NCBI GenBank assembly: GCA_963734185.1 | Contig: CAVTGA010000001.1 | Location: 2,046,001 to 2,110,000 of the forward strand | Source: PALSA-894 sp963734185 | GTDB taxonomy: Bacteria > Pseudomonadota > Alphaproteobacteria > Rhizobiales > Xanthobacteraceae | Direction of reading: 5' to 3' | DNA length: 64,000 nucleotides | Shown here: one piece after another, positions 54,625-62,868 of the stretch | How positions within the stretch are numbered: the stretch's first letter is position 1 | How the letters are laid out: the number at the start of each line of letters is the position of its first letter | Translations under genes and position numbers: made by a program | The notes under the pieces: generated by a model | Seen by the model: only the letters and a program-made list of their open reading frames with translations | Databases searched by the model: none | What the model was told of the DNA's origin: nothing

Positions 54625-54671
54625 ACTGGCGAGACTGTCACCGGCAACGCATGCCGTGCAAGATGCAGCCT

Positions 54672-54757
54672 GTGGGGCGGGCAAAGCCATCAGCGCGTTG
54701 ACGCGCATCTTCGGCGCGCCTGGCGTGCCCCCATCGCCACGCGGGCACGGCGCTCAC
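54672..54757. repeat. GGGCGGGCAAAGCC-type repeat, incomplete copy 5
   Basis: GTGGGGCGGGCAAAGCCATCAGCGCGTTGACGCGC resembles the left two-thirds of the element at 33050-33174; the CCTTTGCCCGCCCTAC right end is missing. It lies upstream of the carboxymuconolactone-decarboxylase-like gene. Confidence 0.75.
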
Positions 54758-54776
54758 GCGCCGAAGAGAGGGACAG

Positions 54777-55154
54777 ATGGACACCCAGGAGCTGCACGAC
54801 CGTGGACTGAAGCTGCGCAGCGAGATGTTCGGGCACGGCGCGGTGAAGAAGCGCATGAATGCGTTCGGCGAATTCGGCGCGCCGCTGCAGCACATCATCA
54901 ACGCCTATGCCTATGGCGACGTGTGGCAGCGCTCTGCCCTGCCGCTGAAGACGAAGTCGCTCGCCATGGTGGCGATGATGGCGGCGGCGGGACACGGCAA
55001 CGAGTTGCGCGTGCACCTGCAGGGCGCGCTCACCAACGGCTGCAGCGCCGCGGAGATCCAGGAGATCCTGCTGCTGGTCGCGCTGTACTGCGGCATCCCC
55101 GCCGCCAACGAGGCGCACCGCGCCGCCGCCGAGGTTCTGGGCGGGCATTCGTAG
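54777..55154 (+). CDS. Carboxymuconolactone decarboxylase (AhpD/PcaC-like) family protein
   Basis: 125 residues. All-helical CMD fold: MFGHGAVKKRMNAFGEFGAPLQHIINAYAYGDVWQRSALPLKTKSLAMVAMMAAAG, then GNELRVHLQGALTNGCSAAEIQEILLLVALYCGIPAANEAHR. The HL.GAL.NG..  block with Glu and His matches the PcaC (4-carboxymuconolactone decarboxylase) group, rather than the CxxC AhpD group. No other protocatechuate genes are nearby, so the true substrate is uncertain. AGAGGGACAG before the ATG is an adequate ribosome site. Confidence 0.88.
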   Translation: MDTQELHDRGLKLRSEMFGHGAVKKRMNAFGEFGAPLQHIINAYAYGDVWQRSALPLKTKSLAMVAMMAAAGHGNELRVHLQGALTNGCSAAEIQEILLLVALYCGIPAANEAHRAAAEVLGGHS

Positions 55155-55256
55155 ACGACGCCGGCGGCCGGGATTTCCACGGCGTTGCGCCGGCTTTGAC
55201 GCTTCGCACAATCTTTGTTTGAATTGCCATGCTCGGCATCGCGAGGAGGACCGGTC

Positions 55257-56408
55257 ATGACAGCAGCGGCGCACTACCTATCCCTGATCCGCAAGGGTGG
55301 AGCTGCCAGGAGGGCGGCCGAGGACGCAGGCGGCGGCCTGGAGTCGATGGCGGTCGTGCCGGCGCGCGCCGACCTGATCGAACGGCTGCAGCGCGAGATC
55401 GAATACACGGTCCGCAAGACCGGCGTCGCGATCGATCAGGAAGCGGTCAATATGCTGACCAGCGAAGCGGACGACGGCTTGCGGGTGCTGTTCGACCAAG
55501 GCGAGCAGGCCCAGCTCACCGGGCGCATGGTCAGCGGCCTCGAGGCCGTGGTGAAGACCGACGGCTCGCGCCCGGTCCTGTTCGTCGAGGACGATTTCGT
55601 CGACGTGCTGCAGCCCTCGATCGGGCGCTACGGCACGGTGCTGTCCGGCCTGGAAAGCGCCGTGCGCACGGTGTGCAGGTCGGTCGGCCGGGTCGACGAC
55701 CCGAATGCGCCGCCGCTGCGCTACCAGGGCACATGCTTCGCCATTGCCGACGGCATCGTGATGACCAACCGCCACGTCCACGACGTGATCGTGACCTCGT
55801 CCGGAGCGTTGCGGCCGGGGGTGTTCGTCGACTTCGCCCGCGAGGTCGGCCCGGCGCGCACCGACCGGCGCTTCCCGATCAAGCGCGTGGTCCGCGTCGG
55901 CGACCGGGGCGCCGCGGAATTCAAAGACGAATTCGGGCTGAATTTCGACGGCCTCGACATGGCGGTGCTGGAGCTGTCGCCGGTCGCAGGCCAGAAGTTT
56001 CCTGCGCCGTTGCCGGTCGCGCGCGGCGACGACCCGGTGACCCGAGGCGCGCTCGCGGCCGCCGGCCGCGGCATCTACCTGGTCGGCTATCCGGGCAACG
56101 ACCAGTCCACCACGCCCGACCTGTTCAGCAAGATCTTCAGCGGCGTGAAGGCCTTCAAGCGCCTGGCGCCGGGCGAGATCATGGACGACCCCGGGGCTGC
56201 CGGAGCGGGCAAGGACCCGCGCGGCTGGATCATGACGCATGACGCGAGCACGCTCGGCGGCAATTCGGGCTCCGGCGTGATCGATCTGACGGATGGCAAG
56301 ACATTGCTCGGCTTGCACTTCGCGGGCCTGCACGAGAAGCGCAACTGGGCGCATGCGTTCGAGAGGTTCACCGACAAGATCGCGGACCTGCTGCCGAAGC
56401 GGCCATGA
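55257..56408 (+). CDS. Trypsin-like serine protease without signal peptide
   Basis: 383 residues from ATG 55257 (GAGGAGG upstream). N-terminal helical region of about 150 residues (LIERLQREIEYTVRKTGVAIDQEAVNML). Then a chymotrypsin-fold domain with His173 in TNRHVHDV, Asp234 in LDMAVLELS and Ser337 in GGNSGSGVID. The triad is complete. There is no signal peptide, so the enzyme is cytosolic or recruited by its N-terminal domain. Stand-alone intracellular proteases of this type occur in bacterial conflict systems, but no partner gene is adjacent, so the role is open. Confidence 0.85.
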   Translation: MTAAAHYLSLIRKGGAARRAAEDAGGGLESMAVVPARADLIERLQREIEYTVRKTGVAIDQEAVNMLTSEADDGLRVLFDQGEQAQLTGRMVSGLEAVVKTDGSRPVLFVEDDFVDVLQPSIGRYGTVLSGLESAVRTVCRSVGRVDDPNAPPLRYQGTCFAIADGIVMTNRHVHDVIVTSSGALRPGVFVDFAREVGPARTDRRFPIKRVVRVGDRGAAEFKDEFGLNFDGLDMAVLELSPVAGQKFPAPLPVARGDDPVTRGALAAAGRGIYLVGYPGNDQSTTPDLFSKIFSGVKAFKRLAPGEIMDDPGAAGAGKDPRGWIMTHDASTLGGNSGSGVIDLTDGKTLLGLHFAGLHEKRNWAHAFERFTDKIADLLPKRP

Positions 56409-56430
56409 ACGGGGCGGCGCGCACGGCGAG

Positions 56431-56586
56431 TCATTGCTGTTCGCGCTTGGCCGCCTGGTCGGCGAGGCGCTGCCAGGCCTCGGCCATCTCGAGCAGCCGC
56501 GCCTTGTGCGCGGCGTCGGTGGCTTGCTGCGCGAGACGCAGGCATTCGGCCGCGAATTCCTTGTATTGTTCGACTGCGCTCGCCAT
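56431..56586 (-). CDS. Small helical protein (51 aa) of the YxxxAxxCxxLA type
   Basis: A short gene: ATG 56584-56586, stop 56431-56433. The product begins MASAVEQYKEFAAECLRLAQQ and continues HKARLLEMAEAWQRLADQAAK, a two-helix protein. The pattern Y-x-x-x-A-x-x-C-x-x-L-A ... MA-x-x-W-x-x-LA is shared with the divergent neighbour at 56692 and with many tiny proteins of Bradyrhizobium-like genomes. Function unknown. Confidence 0.75.
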   Translation of the reverse strand: MASAVEQYKEFAAECLRLAQQATDAAHKARLLEMAEAWQRLADQAAKREQQ

Positions 56587-56691
56587 GCCGAGGCCTGCCT
56601 GCGAACGGTGAGTATGTTAACGCGTCCGCGCCCCGGCGGTTCCGATCGGCGCAGGGAACCTGCCTGCTTGGCTCGGCGTTTTTGTTCCACG

Positions 56692-56868
56692 ATGCAGGAT
56701 CCCCAAACCTATCGGCAGTACGCCGCGGATTGCATGAATCTGGCCCGATCGATGCCGGAGCATCGCGCGTCGCTGCACGACATGGCTGCCACCTGGACCG
56801 CGCTCGCAGAGGCGGCCGAAAGGAAAGCAAAAGACGCCGACGGCTCCGGCGCAGCAAAGCCGAAGTAG
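56692..56868 (+). CDS. Small helical protein (58 aa), paralogue of the divergent neighbour
   Basis: Begins MQDPQTYRQYAADCMNLARS and continues HRASLHDMAATWTALAEAAERKAK. It shares the YxxYAxxC..LAR and MAxxWxxLAE pattern with the 51-residue protein on the opposite strand 105 bases away. The lysine-rich tail is not conserved. Small cytosolic two-helix protein, function unknown. Confidence 0.75.
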   Translation: MQDPQTYRQYAADCMNLARSMPEHRASLHDMAATWTALAEAAERKAKDADGSGAAKPK

Positions 56869-56964
56869 CAGAGCGCGCTTGATGGCGAGGAACATCGCGC
56901 ATAGCGCATCGAAGACGCGCACGAACGCGCTTTAGACGCGGCGCTTCGAAGCCCCATGGTGATG

Positions 56965-58182
56965 TTATGCGGGTTTTCCCCGCGCCAGCGAGCCGCCGCG
57001 CGACCACCCCAACGCCAGCGGCCCGAGCAGCACACCCGCGGCAAGAACCGCGAAGGCGGCGAACCAGCCCGAAGCGCTCGCCGGACCGCCCGCCGCATCG
57101 AGCGCGACACCCATGCTCCAGGCGCCGAGCGCGGACAGCGCGAAGCCGACGGTCGAATGCAGGGCCATCGTGGCGCCGCGTTGCAGCGGGGCCGCGCTTG
57201 CGCTCATGCCCGCCGTCAGGGCGCCGGAGTCGGCCGGCACGGTGACGCCGTAAACCAGGACCAGCAGCAGCACGATCCATGGCGATAGCGTCGCGCCGAG
57301 GCCGATGGCGATAGCCACGGCGGCCGAGACGATCATCACCGCGGTAATGGCGCGATGCCGGCCGAAGCGCAGCGCGGCCTCGTTGCCGAGGATGCTGGCC
57401 GGAAGCGACAGGACGGTCACGATCACGCTCACGGCGATCGGGCCGAGCGGCGCGCCTTCGGGGTCGCGCGCGGCCACGAAGGTCCAGAACGTCACCAGCC
57501 AGGTGCGCAGGCCGTAGAGCTCGAAACAGTGCGCGCCGTAGCCGAGGACATAGCCGAGCGCGGTGCGGTTGCGCAGCACCGGGCGGAAGTCGAGCGGATG
57601 GCCCGGCGAGCGCTGCGGCCGAAACGGCGCGAGCAGCAGGCACGCGGAGATCATCAGCAGCGGACCGAAGGCCGTGACGTAAAACGCCGCGCGCCAGCCG
57701 AAGCGGTCCGCGACCAGCTGGGAGACGAGGAACGACAGACCGACGCCGATCGAGAAGCTCGAGGTATAGAGCGTCACGCTGCGCGAAGCGTCGCCGGCCG
57801 GCAGCCGGTCGGTGAGCGCCTTGAGGCCGGGCATGTAGGCGCCGCCGAAGCCGATGCCGGCGAGGCCCCACAGCAGGATGGCAGACGCCAATCCGTCGGC
57901 GAACAACCCGACTGCCGCCGTGGCCAATCCGCTCAGCGCCGACCCGGCGAGCAGGATGCCGCGCGCGTCGGTCCGGTCGGTCAGCGCGGTCAGCATCGGC
58001 ACCGCAAGCATGTAGCCGAACGCATAGGCGCTCGCCATCAGGCCGGCTTGCGCCGCGCTCAAGCCCCATAGCGGCATGAGATGCTGCGCCATGATGGCCG
58101 GCACGACCACGTGCGGCAGCAGGTTGCCGACCTGTCCGACGCACATCGCGGCGACGAGGGCACGTCCGTGCAACGAGGTCAT
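56965..58182 (-). CDS. Major facilitator superfamily transporter
   Basis: 405 residues, 12 expected membrane helices. FAFGYMLAVPMLTALTDRTDARGILLAG contains the motif-A-like loop between helices 2 and 3; GFGGAYMPGLKALTDRLPAGDASRSV follows. It resembles uncharacterised YbfB/CynX-like or small-molecule exporters, with no resistance-specific motif. It is divergent from a decayed arsR-type regulator with a palindrome between them, suggesting it was once controlled by that regulator. Substrate unknown. Confidence 0.85.
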   Translation of the reverse strand: MTSLHGRALVAAMCVGQVGNLLPHVVVPAIMAQHLMPLWGLSAAQAGLMASAYAFGYMLAVPMLTALTDRTDARGILLAGSALSGLATAAVGLFADGLASAILLWGLAGIGFGGAYMPGLKALTDRLPAGDASRSVTLYTSSFSIGVGLSFLVSQLVADRFGWRAAFYVTAFGPLLMISACLLLAPFRPQRSPGHPLDFRPVLRNRTALGYVLGYGAHCFELYGLRTWLVTFWTFVAARDPEGAPLGPIAVSVIVTVLSLPASILGNEAALRFGRHRAITAVMIVSAAVAIAIGLGATLSPWIVLLLVLVYGVTVPADSGALTAGMSASAAPLQRGATMALHSTVGFALSALGAWSMGVALDAAGGPASASGWFAAFAVLAAGVLLGPLALGWSRGGSLARGKPA

Positions 58183-58271
58183 CGCGCCCTCGCGGCCGGC
58201 AGCGCGAGGATTTCGTCTCCGCAGAACATTTCAGCTTCCATTGAAATGATTGTTGGCAGGCGGGGTGATAA

Positions 58272-58295
58272 TTCCATATTCGTCGAAATATGGAA
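58272..58295. promoter_or_regulatory. Inverted repeat TTCCATATT / AATATGGAA, candidate ArsR operator
   Basis: Perfect 9-base arms flank the 6-base spacer CGTCGA, about 90 bases before the MFS start and overlapping the start of the arsR-like pseudogene (ATG 58290). ArsR-family repressors bind such sites at their own promoters. With the regulator broken, the site may no longer be bound by its own product. Confidence 0.55.
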
Positions 58296-58635
58296 AAACA
58301 CAAGCTGTCGCGGCGCTGGCCGCGCTCGCGCAGGAGAACCGCCTCGACGTGTGCCGCCTGCTGGTGCGCGCCGGCGCGGACGGCGCTCGGCCGGTCAAGT
58401 CGCGACCGAACTCGGGGTGGCACCCAACACCCGACGTTCCATTTCGATCGCCTGCGCCAATGCCGATCTGGTCACGGTTCGCCGCGCCGGCCGGTCGATG
58501 ATCTAGGCCGCGCGCTTCGACGTCATGAACGCAGTGCTCGGCTATCTCACCGAGAACTGCCGCCAGGGCGTCACCGCGGACGTCCGCTTGGTCCTGCCCG
58601 AGACCGGCGTCTGCCGCGCGAGTGCTACGTTTTAA
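58290..58635 (+). pseudogene. Decayed ArsR-family regulator
   Basis: Pieces of one winged-helix protein are spread over three frames: QAVAALAALAQENRLDVCRLLVRAG, then GQVATELGVAPNT, then FHFDRLRQ, then ADLVTVRRAGRSMI, a TAG at about 58503, and AARFDVMNAVLGYLTENCRQG. At least three frameshifts are needed, including one at the A-run after the ATG, plus the stop where Tyr is expected. No stretch longer than about 25 codons is intact. This is true decay, unlike the single-base breaks elsewhere in the window. Confidence 0.8.
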
Positions 58636-58643
58636 CGTACCCG

Positions 58644-59747
58644 TCACGCCACGCGGTATTGCTCCATGACCTCCCGGTCCGGCTCGTAGCCCAGGCCCGG
58701 CCCGTCGGGCACCGCTACGGTGCCGTTGCCGTCGGCATCGACGCGACCGCCCCACAGGCATGCGGCGCGGTTCATGTAGAAGAATTCCACGTAACGGTCG
58801 TCGCGCAGCGCCAGGAGCTGCAACGTCGCCAGCAGGCCGGGCCCGAAATAGGGCGAGTGCGGCATGAGCTTCACACCCATCTCGTCGGCGAGCGCCGCCA
58901 CCTTCAGGTATTCGGTGATCCCGCCGACCTTGGTCACCGAGGGCTGGGCATAGCTGACGGCGTCGGCGGCCATCATCTGGCGGAATTGATGCACCGTGCA
59001 GGCATTCTCGCCGGCCGCGACGTCGAGCCCGCCCCCGCGGCGCACTTGCGCCAAAGTCGCGAAGTCTTCCGGCGGCCAGACCGGCTCCTCCAGGAACAAC
59101 GGCGCGGCCGCGCGGCACGCGTGCGCGAAGCGAATCGCGGCGGCGCCATCCATCGGGCAGTTCAGGTCGACCATGAGCGGCACGCCGGCGCCGATGGCGG
59201 CACGCGCCGCCAGCACCGGCGCGACCGTGGTCTCGTGCAGCTTGATCGCCGGGAAGCCGCGGCGCAGCGCGCTTTCGCATTCCTGCGCGACCAGCTTCTC
59301 GTCCCCGATGCGCAGCAGGCTCGCATAGGCCGGAATACGCGTCCGCTGTGCGACGCCGAGCAGGCGATGCAGCGGCAACCCTTCCGCCCGTGCGGCGAGA
59401 TCCCACAAGGCGATGTCGAGCGCGGAGATCGCGAACATGGTGATGCCGTAGCGGCCGAACAGATGCAGGTTGCGCTGGATGCGCTCCATGAAGGCTGGGA
59501 TACCGGCGGCGTCCGGCGCTTCGAGGCCGCGCGCCTGCGGCGCGACCATCTCCGCGACGGCGGTCGCGGTCGAGCGCGGGCAGACATAGGAGAACGCGTC
59601 GCCCCAGCCGGTCAGGTCTACGTCGGTGGAAATCTCGACCAGCACGATCTCGAGCGCCGCAATCGCCGCGGCGCCCTGCCGGAAGCTCGCCGGCCCCGCA
59701 TCGTAGGGAATGCGGATGTGATGTGCGCGGACATCCGTGATCTGCAT
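58644..59747 (-). CDS. Enolase-superfamily enzyme (mandelate racemase/muconate lactonizing)
   Basis: 367 residues from ATG 59747 with GGAGGGAG upstream. Capping domain (QITDVRAHHIRIPYDAG) then TIM barrel: IKLHE (second-strand base position), MVDLNCP with the first metal Asp, FLEEPVWPPED and AAGENA with the other acids, VTKVGGITE with the opposite-face Lys, and PHSPYFGPG with a His. These residues fit acid-sugar dehydratase or racemase chemistry on a carboxylate substrate; which one cannot be assigned by eye. The convergent arsR pseudogene is unrelated. Confidence 0.88.
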   Translation of the reverse strand: MQITDVRAHHIRIPYDAGPASFRQGAAAIAALEIVLVEISTDVDLTGWGDAFSYVCPRSTATAVAEMVAPQARGLEAPDAAGIPAFMERIQRNLHLFGRYGITMFAISALDIALWDLAARAEGLPLHRLLGVAQRTRIPAYASLLRIGDEKLVAQECESALRRGFPAIKLHETTVAPVLAARAAIGAGVPLMVDLNCPMDGAAAIRFAHACRAAAPLFLEEPVWPPEDFATLAQVRRGGGLDVAAGENACTVHQFRQMMAADAVSYAQPSVTKVGGITEYLKVAALADEMGVKLMPHSPYFGPGLLATLQLLALRDDRYVEFFYMNRAACLWGGRVDADGNGTVAVPDGPGLGYEPDREVMEQYRVA

Positions 59748-59798
59748 GCGCGTCTCCCTCCTCACCAGCCCGACCGTAGCGCACGCGATGCGCGACGT

Positions 59799-59830
59799 CC
59801 CGGATTTCGCTGATGCTCAATCCGGGCTAC
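59799..59830. repeat. CCCGGATTTCGCTGATGCTCAATCCGGGCTAC half repeat
   Basis: The right-hand hairpin of the GTAGCCCGG family: CCCGGATT, short loop, AATCCGGG, then CTAC. It ends 11 bases before the meaB start codon and therefore overlaps its leader. Confidence 0.75.
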
Positions 59831-59840
59831 AAGCACGCCG

Positions 59841-60830
59841 ATGTCCTCCCCCATTGTCCCCGACATCGCGACCCTGGCGCGCCGCCTGCGCGGCGGCGAG
59901 CGCGCGGTGCTGGCCCGCGCCATCACCTTGATCGAGAGCAAGCGCGCCGATCACCAGAAGGCGGCGCACGCCCTGGTACAGGAGCTGTTGCCGCAGACCG
60001 GCAAGGCGGTACGGCTCGGCATCACCGGCTCGCCCGGGGTCGGCAAGTCGACCACCATCGACGCGCTCGGCAGCTACCTCACCGGCAAGGGCCACAAGAT
60101 CGCGGTGCTGGCGGTCGATCCGTCCTCGACGCGCACCGGCGGCTCGATCCTCGGCGACAAGACGCGTATGGCGCGGCTCGCCGCCGACGCCAACGCGTTC
60201 ATCCGCCCCTCGCCGTCGGCCGGCACGCTCGGCGGCGTCGCGGCCAAGACGCGTGAGAGCATGCTGATCTGCGAGGCCGCGGGCTTCGACGTGGTGCTGG
60301 TCGAGACCGTGGGCATCGGCCAGTCCGAGACGACCGTCGCCGACATGACCGATTTCTTCCTCGCGCTGATGTTGCCCGGTGCCGGCGACGAGTTGCAGGG
60401 CCTGAAGAAGGGCGTGATCGAGCTCGCCGACATGATCGCGGTCAACAAGGCCGACGGCGACAACGTCAAGCGCGCGACCGCCGCCGCGGCCGAATACCGC
60501 GCCGCGCTGCACATCCTCACGCCGCGCTCGCCGAACTGGGCGCCGCCGGTCGTGACCTATTCGGGGCTGACCGGCGCCGGCGTCGCCGAATTGTGGACGC
60601 AGGTGCTGTTGCATCGCGAACGACTGACCGCCGCGGGCGAGTTGGCCGAACGCCGGCGCGCCCAGCAGGTGCGCTGGATGTGGGCCATGCTGGAAGACCG
60701 CTTCCATCTGCGGCTCGTGACCGACCCCAAGCTGAAAGCGCGGTTGCCGGCGCTCGAAGCGAGCGTCGCTACGGGCAAGCTCTCGCCCACGCTTGCGGTC
60801 GACGAGATCGCGGCGGTGCTCGGGATATGA
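59841..60830 (+). CDS. meaB: Methylmalonyl-CoA mutase-associated GTPase MeaB
   Basis: 329 residues. G3E P-loop GTPase: Walker A GSPGVGKST (63-71), VDPSSTRTGGSILGDKTRM (switch region), LVETVGIGQSE (Walker B/switch II), and VNKADGDN (base recognition). C-terminal dimerisation arm EERFHLRL-like (EDRFHLRL). MeaB protects methylmalonyl-CoA mutase from inactivation and helps load adenosylcobalamin. In this genome it lies 43 kb from mutAB, not beside it, but is the only such chaperone seen. It overlaps the next gene by ATGA. Confidence 0.93.
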   Translation: MSSPIVPDIATLARRLRGGERAVLARAITLIESKRADHQKAAHALVQELLPQTGKAVRLGITGSPGVGKSTTIDALGSYLTGKGHKIAVLAVDPSSTRTGGSILGDKTRMARLAADANAFIRPSPSAGTLGGVAAKTRESMLICEAAGFDVVLVETVGIGQSETTVADMTDFFLALMLPGAGDELQGLKKGVIELADMIAVNKADGDNVKRATAAAAEYRAALHILTPRSPNWAPPVVTYSGLTGAGVAELWTQVLLHRERLTAAGELAERRRAQQVRWMWAMLEDRFHLRLVTDPKLKARLPALEASVATGKLSPTLAVDEIAAVLGI

Positions 60831-61417
60831 AAATCCTCATCACCGGGTTCGGGCCGTTCCACGGTGCGGCGTCCAACCCGAGCGGCCCGCTCGCCCGCGC
60901 GCTGGCACAGGCGCGGCGGCCTGCGTTCGCCGACATCACGCGCGCCGCGCATGTGTTCGCAACCAGCTACACGGCGGTCGACCGCGAGCTGCCGCAGCTG
61001 CTCAAGCAGCATCGCCCCGACATCGTGCTGATGTTCGGCGTCGCGACGCGCACGCCGCACCTGCGCATCGAACGCCAAGCGCGCAACGTGCGCTCGGTGC
61101 TGTTCGCCGACGTCGACGGCGACCGGCCGGCCGAGCGCCGGATCGCCAAGGGCGAAGGCGCGCGTGAGGGGCGCGCACCGCATCACCGCCTGGTCGCGGC
61201 GGCACGCGCGGCGCGCGTGCCGACCGTACTGTCGCGCGATGCCGGGCGCTACCTGTGCAACTACGGTTACTGGCGCGCGCTCGAACTGTCCCGGGACGGG
61301 ACGCTGGTCCAGTTCGTGCACGTCCCGGCGCTACGGCGATCGCGACTCACGGCGGCCGATCTCCTGCGCGGCGGCGAGGCGATCCTGCGCGCTCTGGTCG
61401 CCGCGCGGCGGCGTTAA
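60827..61417 (+). CDS. pcp: Pyroglutamyl-peptidase I family (C15 cysteine peptidase)
   Basis: 196 residues, overlapping the meaB stop by ATGA. Opening ILITGFGPFHGAASNPSG is the C15 signature. Catalytic triad by alignment: Glu82 in RIERQARN, Cys144 in SRDAGRYLCNYGYW, His165 in FVHVP. Spacing matches the known Glu81/Cys144/His168 of bacterial Pcp. It removes N-terminal pyroglutamate from peptides. The loop around GARE..APHH is more basic than usual. Cotranscribed with meaB, with no obvious functional link. Confidence 0.88.
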   Translation: MKILITGFGPFHGAASNPSGPLARALAQARRPAFADITRAAHVFATSYTAVDRELPQLLKQHRPDIVLMFGVATRTPHLRIERQARNVRSVLFADVDGDRPAERRIAKGEGAREGRAPHHRLVAAARAARVPTVLSRDAGRYLCNYGYWRALELSRDGTLVQFVHVPALRRSRLTAADLLRGGEAILRALVAARRR

Positions 61418-61506
61418 GCCTAACCGCGCTGTCCCAGCGCGGCACATCCGCGCTGGCGCGGCTCTTGAAGCCGTTCGATCCGGATTTCCACAATCGGGAT
61501 CGACCC

Positions 61507-62868
61507 ATGGCCATCGACCGCCGTACTCTGATTACCGCGACCGGCGCCACCGGCGCCGTCACCGCAGCCCCCGCGTTCGCAGCACCGGTCGGCACCGTAC
61601 CGATCTCCGGGCTTGGGGTTGATGCGGTGCATCTCGGCGTGCGCACCGGCAGCCCGGACGACCAGACCGAGGTGCTGCAGCGCGCGATCGACCGCGCCGC
61701 CGGCGCGCGGCTGCCGCTGGTGCTCTCGCCCGGCGTCTACCGGGTCAAGACCCTTACCCTGCCGAGCGGCGCGCGGCTGATCGGCGTGCCCGGCGCGACG
61801 CGGCTGGCCTCGGCCGACGCGGTCGCGATCCTCATGAGCCGCGGGGCCGACCACGTCTCCCTCTCCGGCCTCGTGCTCGACGGCGGCTACAAGGCGCTGA
61901 CCGAGCATCGCGGGCTGATCGAGCTGGCGCGCGGGCGCAACGTGCGCATCGTGGACTGCGAGGTGGTGAATTCGGGGCGCAACGGTATCGTGCTCGAAGG
62001 GATCGAGGGCGAGGTCGCCGGCACCACGGTGACCAACGCCGCAGCCGCCGCGATCTTCTCGATCGACGCGCAGGGCCTCACACTTGTCCGCAACACCATC
62101 CGCGCCGCCGCCAACAACGGCATTCTCGTATGGCGCGCGGAAGCCGGCGACGACGGCACGCTCATTGCCGACAACCGCATCGAGGACATTGGGGCACGAG
62201 CCGGCGGATCGGGGCAGAACGGCAACGCGATCAACGTATTCCGCGCCGCCAACGTGATCGTGCGGGGAAATCGCATCCGCAACGCGGCGTTCTCCGCGGT
62301 GCGCGGCAATGCCGCCTCCAACCTGCAGATCGCCGCCAACAGCTGCGTCGGCCTCGGCGAGGTCGCGCTCTATGCCGAGTTCGGCTTCGAGGGAGCCATT
62401 ATCGCCGGCAACACCGTGGACGGCGCGGCAATCGGCATCGCGGTCACCAACTTCAAGGAGGGCGGCCGCCTCGCGGTGGTGCACGGCAATATCATTCGCA
62501 ACCTCGTCACCCGGCGCCCACCCGGCACCGATCCGAACGACGGCAACGGCATCGGCATCGCGGTCGAAGCCGACACGGCGGTGACCGGCAACGTGGTCGA
62601 GCACGCGCCGGTCGCCGGCATCATGGTCGGCTGGGGCCAGTACCTGCGCGACTGTACCGTCACCGGCAACGTGGTGCGCCAGGCCGGCGTCGGCATCGCG
62701 GTTTCGGTCACGCCCGGCGCCGGCAGCGCCATCATCGCCGACAACCTGATCGCCGGCGCGCAGCGCGGCGCGATTGTCGGCATGGATCTGAAGAAGCCGA
62801 TTGGCGATCTCGCCAAGGATGCGGCGCGCTACGCGCAGCTCGCGATCAGCGGGAACCGGGTGCGATAG
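61507..62868 (+). CDS. TIGR03808-type Tat-exported parallel beta-helix protein
   Basis: 453 residues from ATG 61507. A twin-arginine signal (IDRRTLITATGATGAVTAA) precedes a right-handed parallel beta-helix: many turns of the form NxIxxAxxxGIxV, e.g. NTIRAAANNGILVWRAE, NRIRNAAFSAVRGN, NVVEHAPVAGIMVGWGQ. This is the TIGR03808 Tat-translocated repetitive protein seen in Rhizobiales, perhaps a pectate-lyase-like or surface sugar-binding fold with unknown target. Its last 40 bases overlap the convergent tctA gene. Confidence 0.9.
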   Translation: MAIDRRTLITATGATGAVTAAPAFAAPVGTVPISGLGVDAVHLGVRTGSPDDQTEVLQRAIDRAAGARLPLVLSPGVYRVKTLTLPSGARLIGVPGATRLASADAVAILMSRGADHVSLSGLVLDGGYKALTEHRGLIELARGRNVRIVDCEVVNSGRNGIVLEGIEGEVAGTTVTNAAAAAIFSIDAQGLTLVRNTIRAAANNGILVWRAEAGDDGTLIADNRIEDIGARAGGSGQNGNAINVFRAANVIVRGNRIRNAAFSAVRGNAASNLQIAANSCVGLGEVALYAEFGFEGAIIAGNTVDGAAIGIAVTNFKEGGRLAVVHGNIIRNLVTRRPPGTDPNDGNGIGIAVEADTAVTGNVVEHAPVAGIMVGWGQYLRDCTVTGNVVRQAGVGIAVSVTPGAGSAIIADNLIAGAQRGAIVGMDLKKPIGDLAKDAARYAQLAISGNRVR

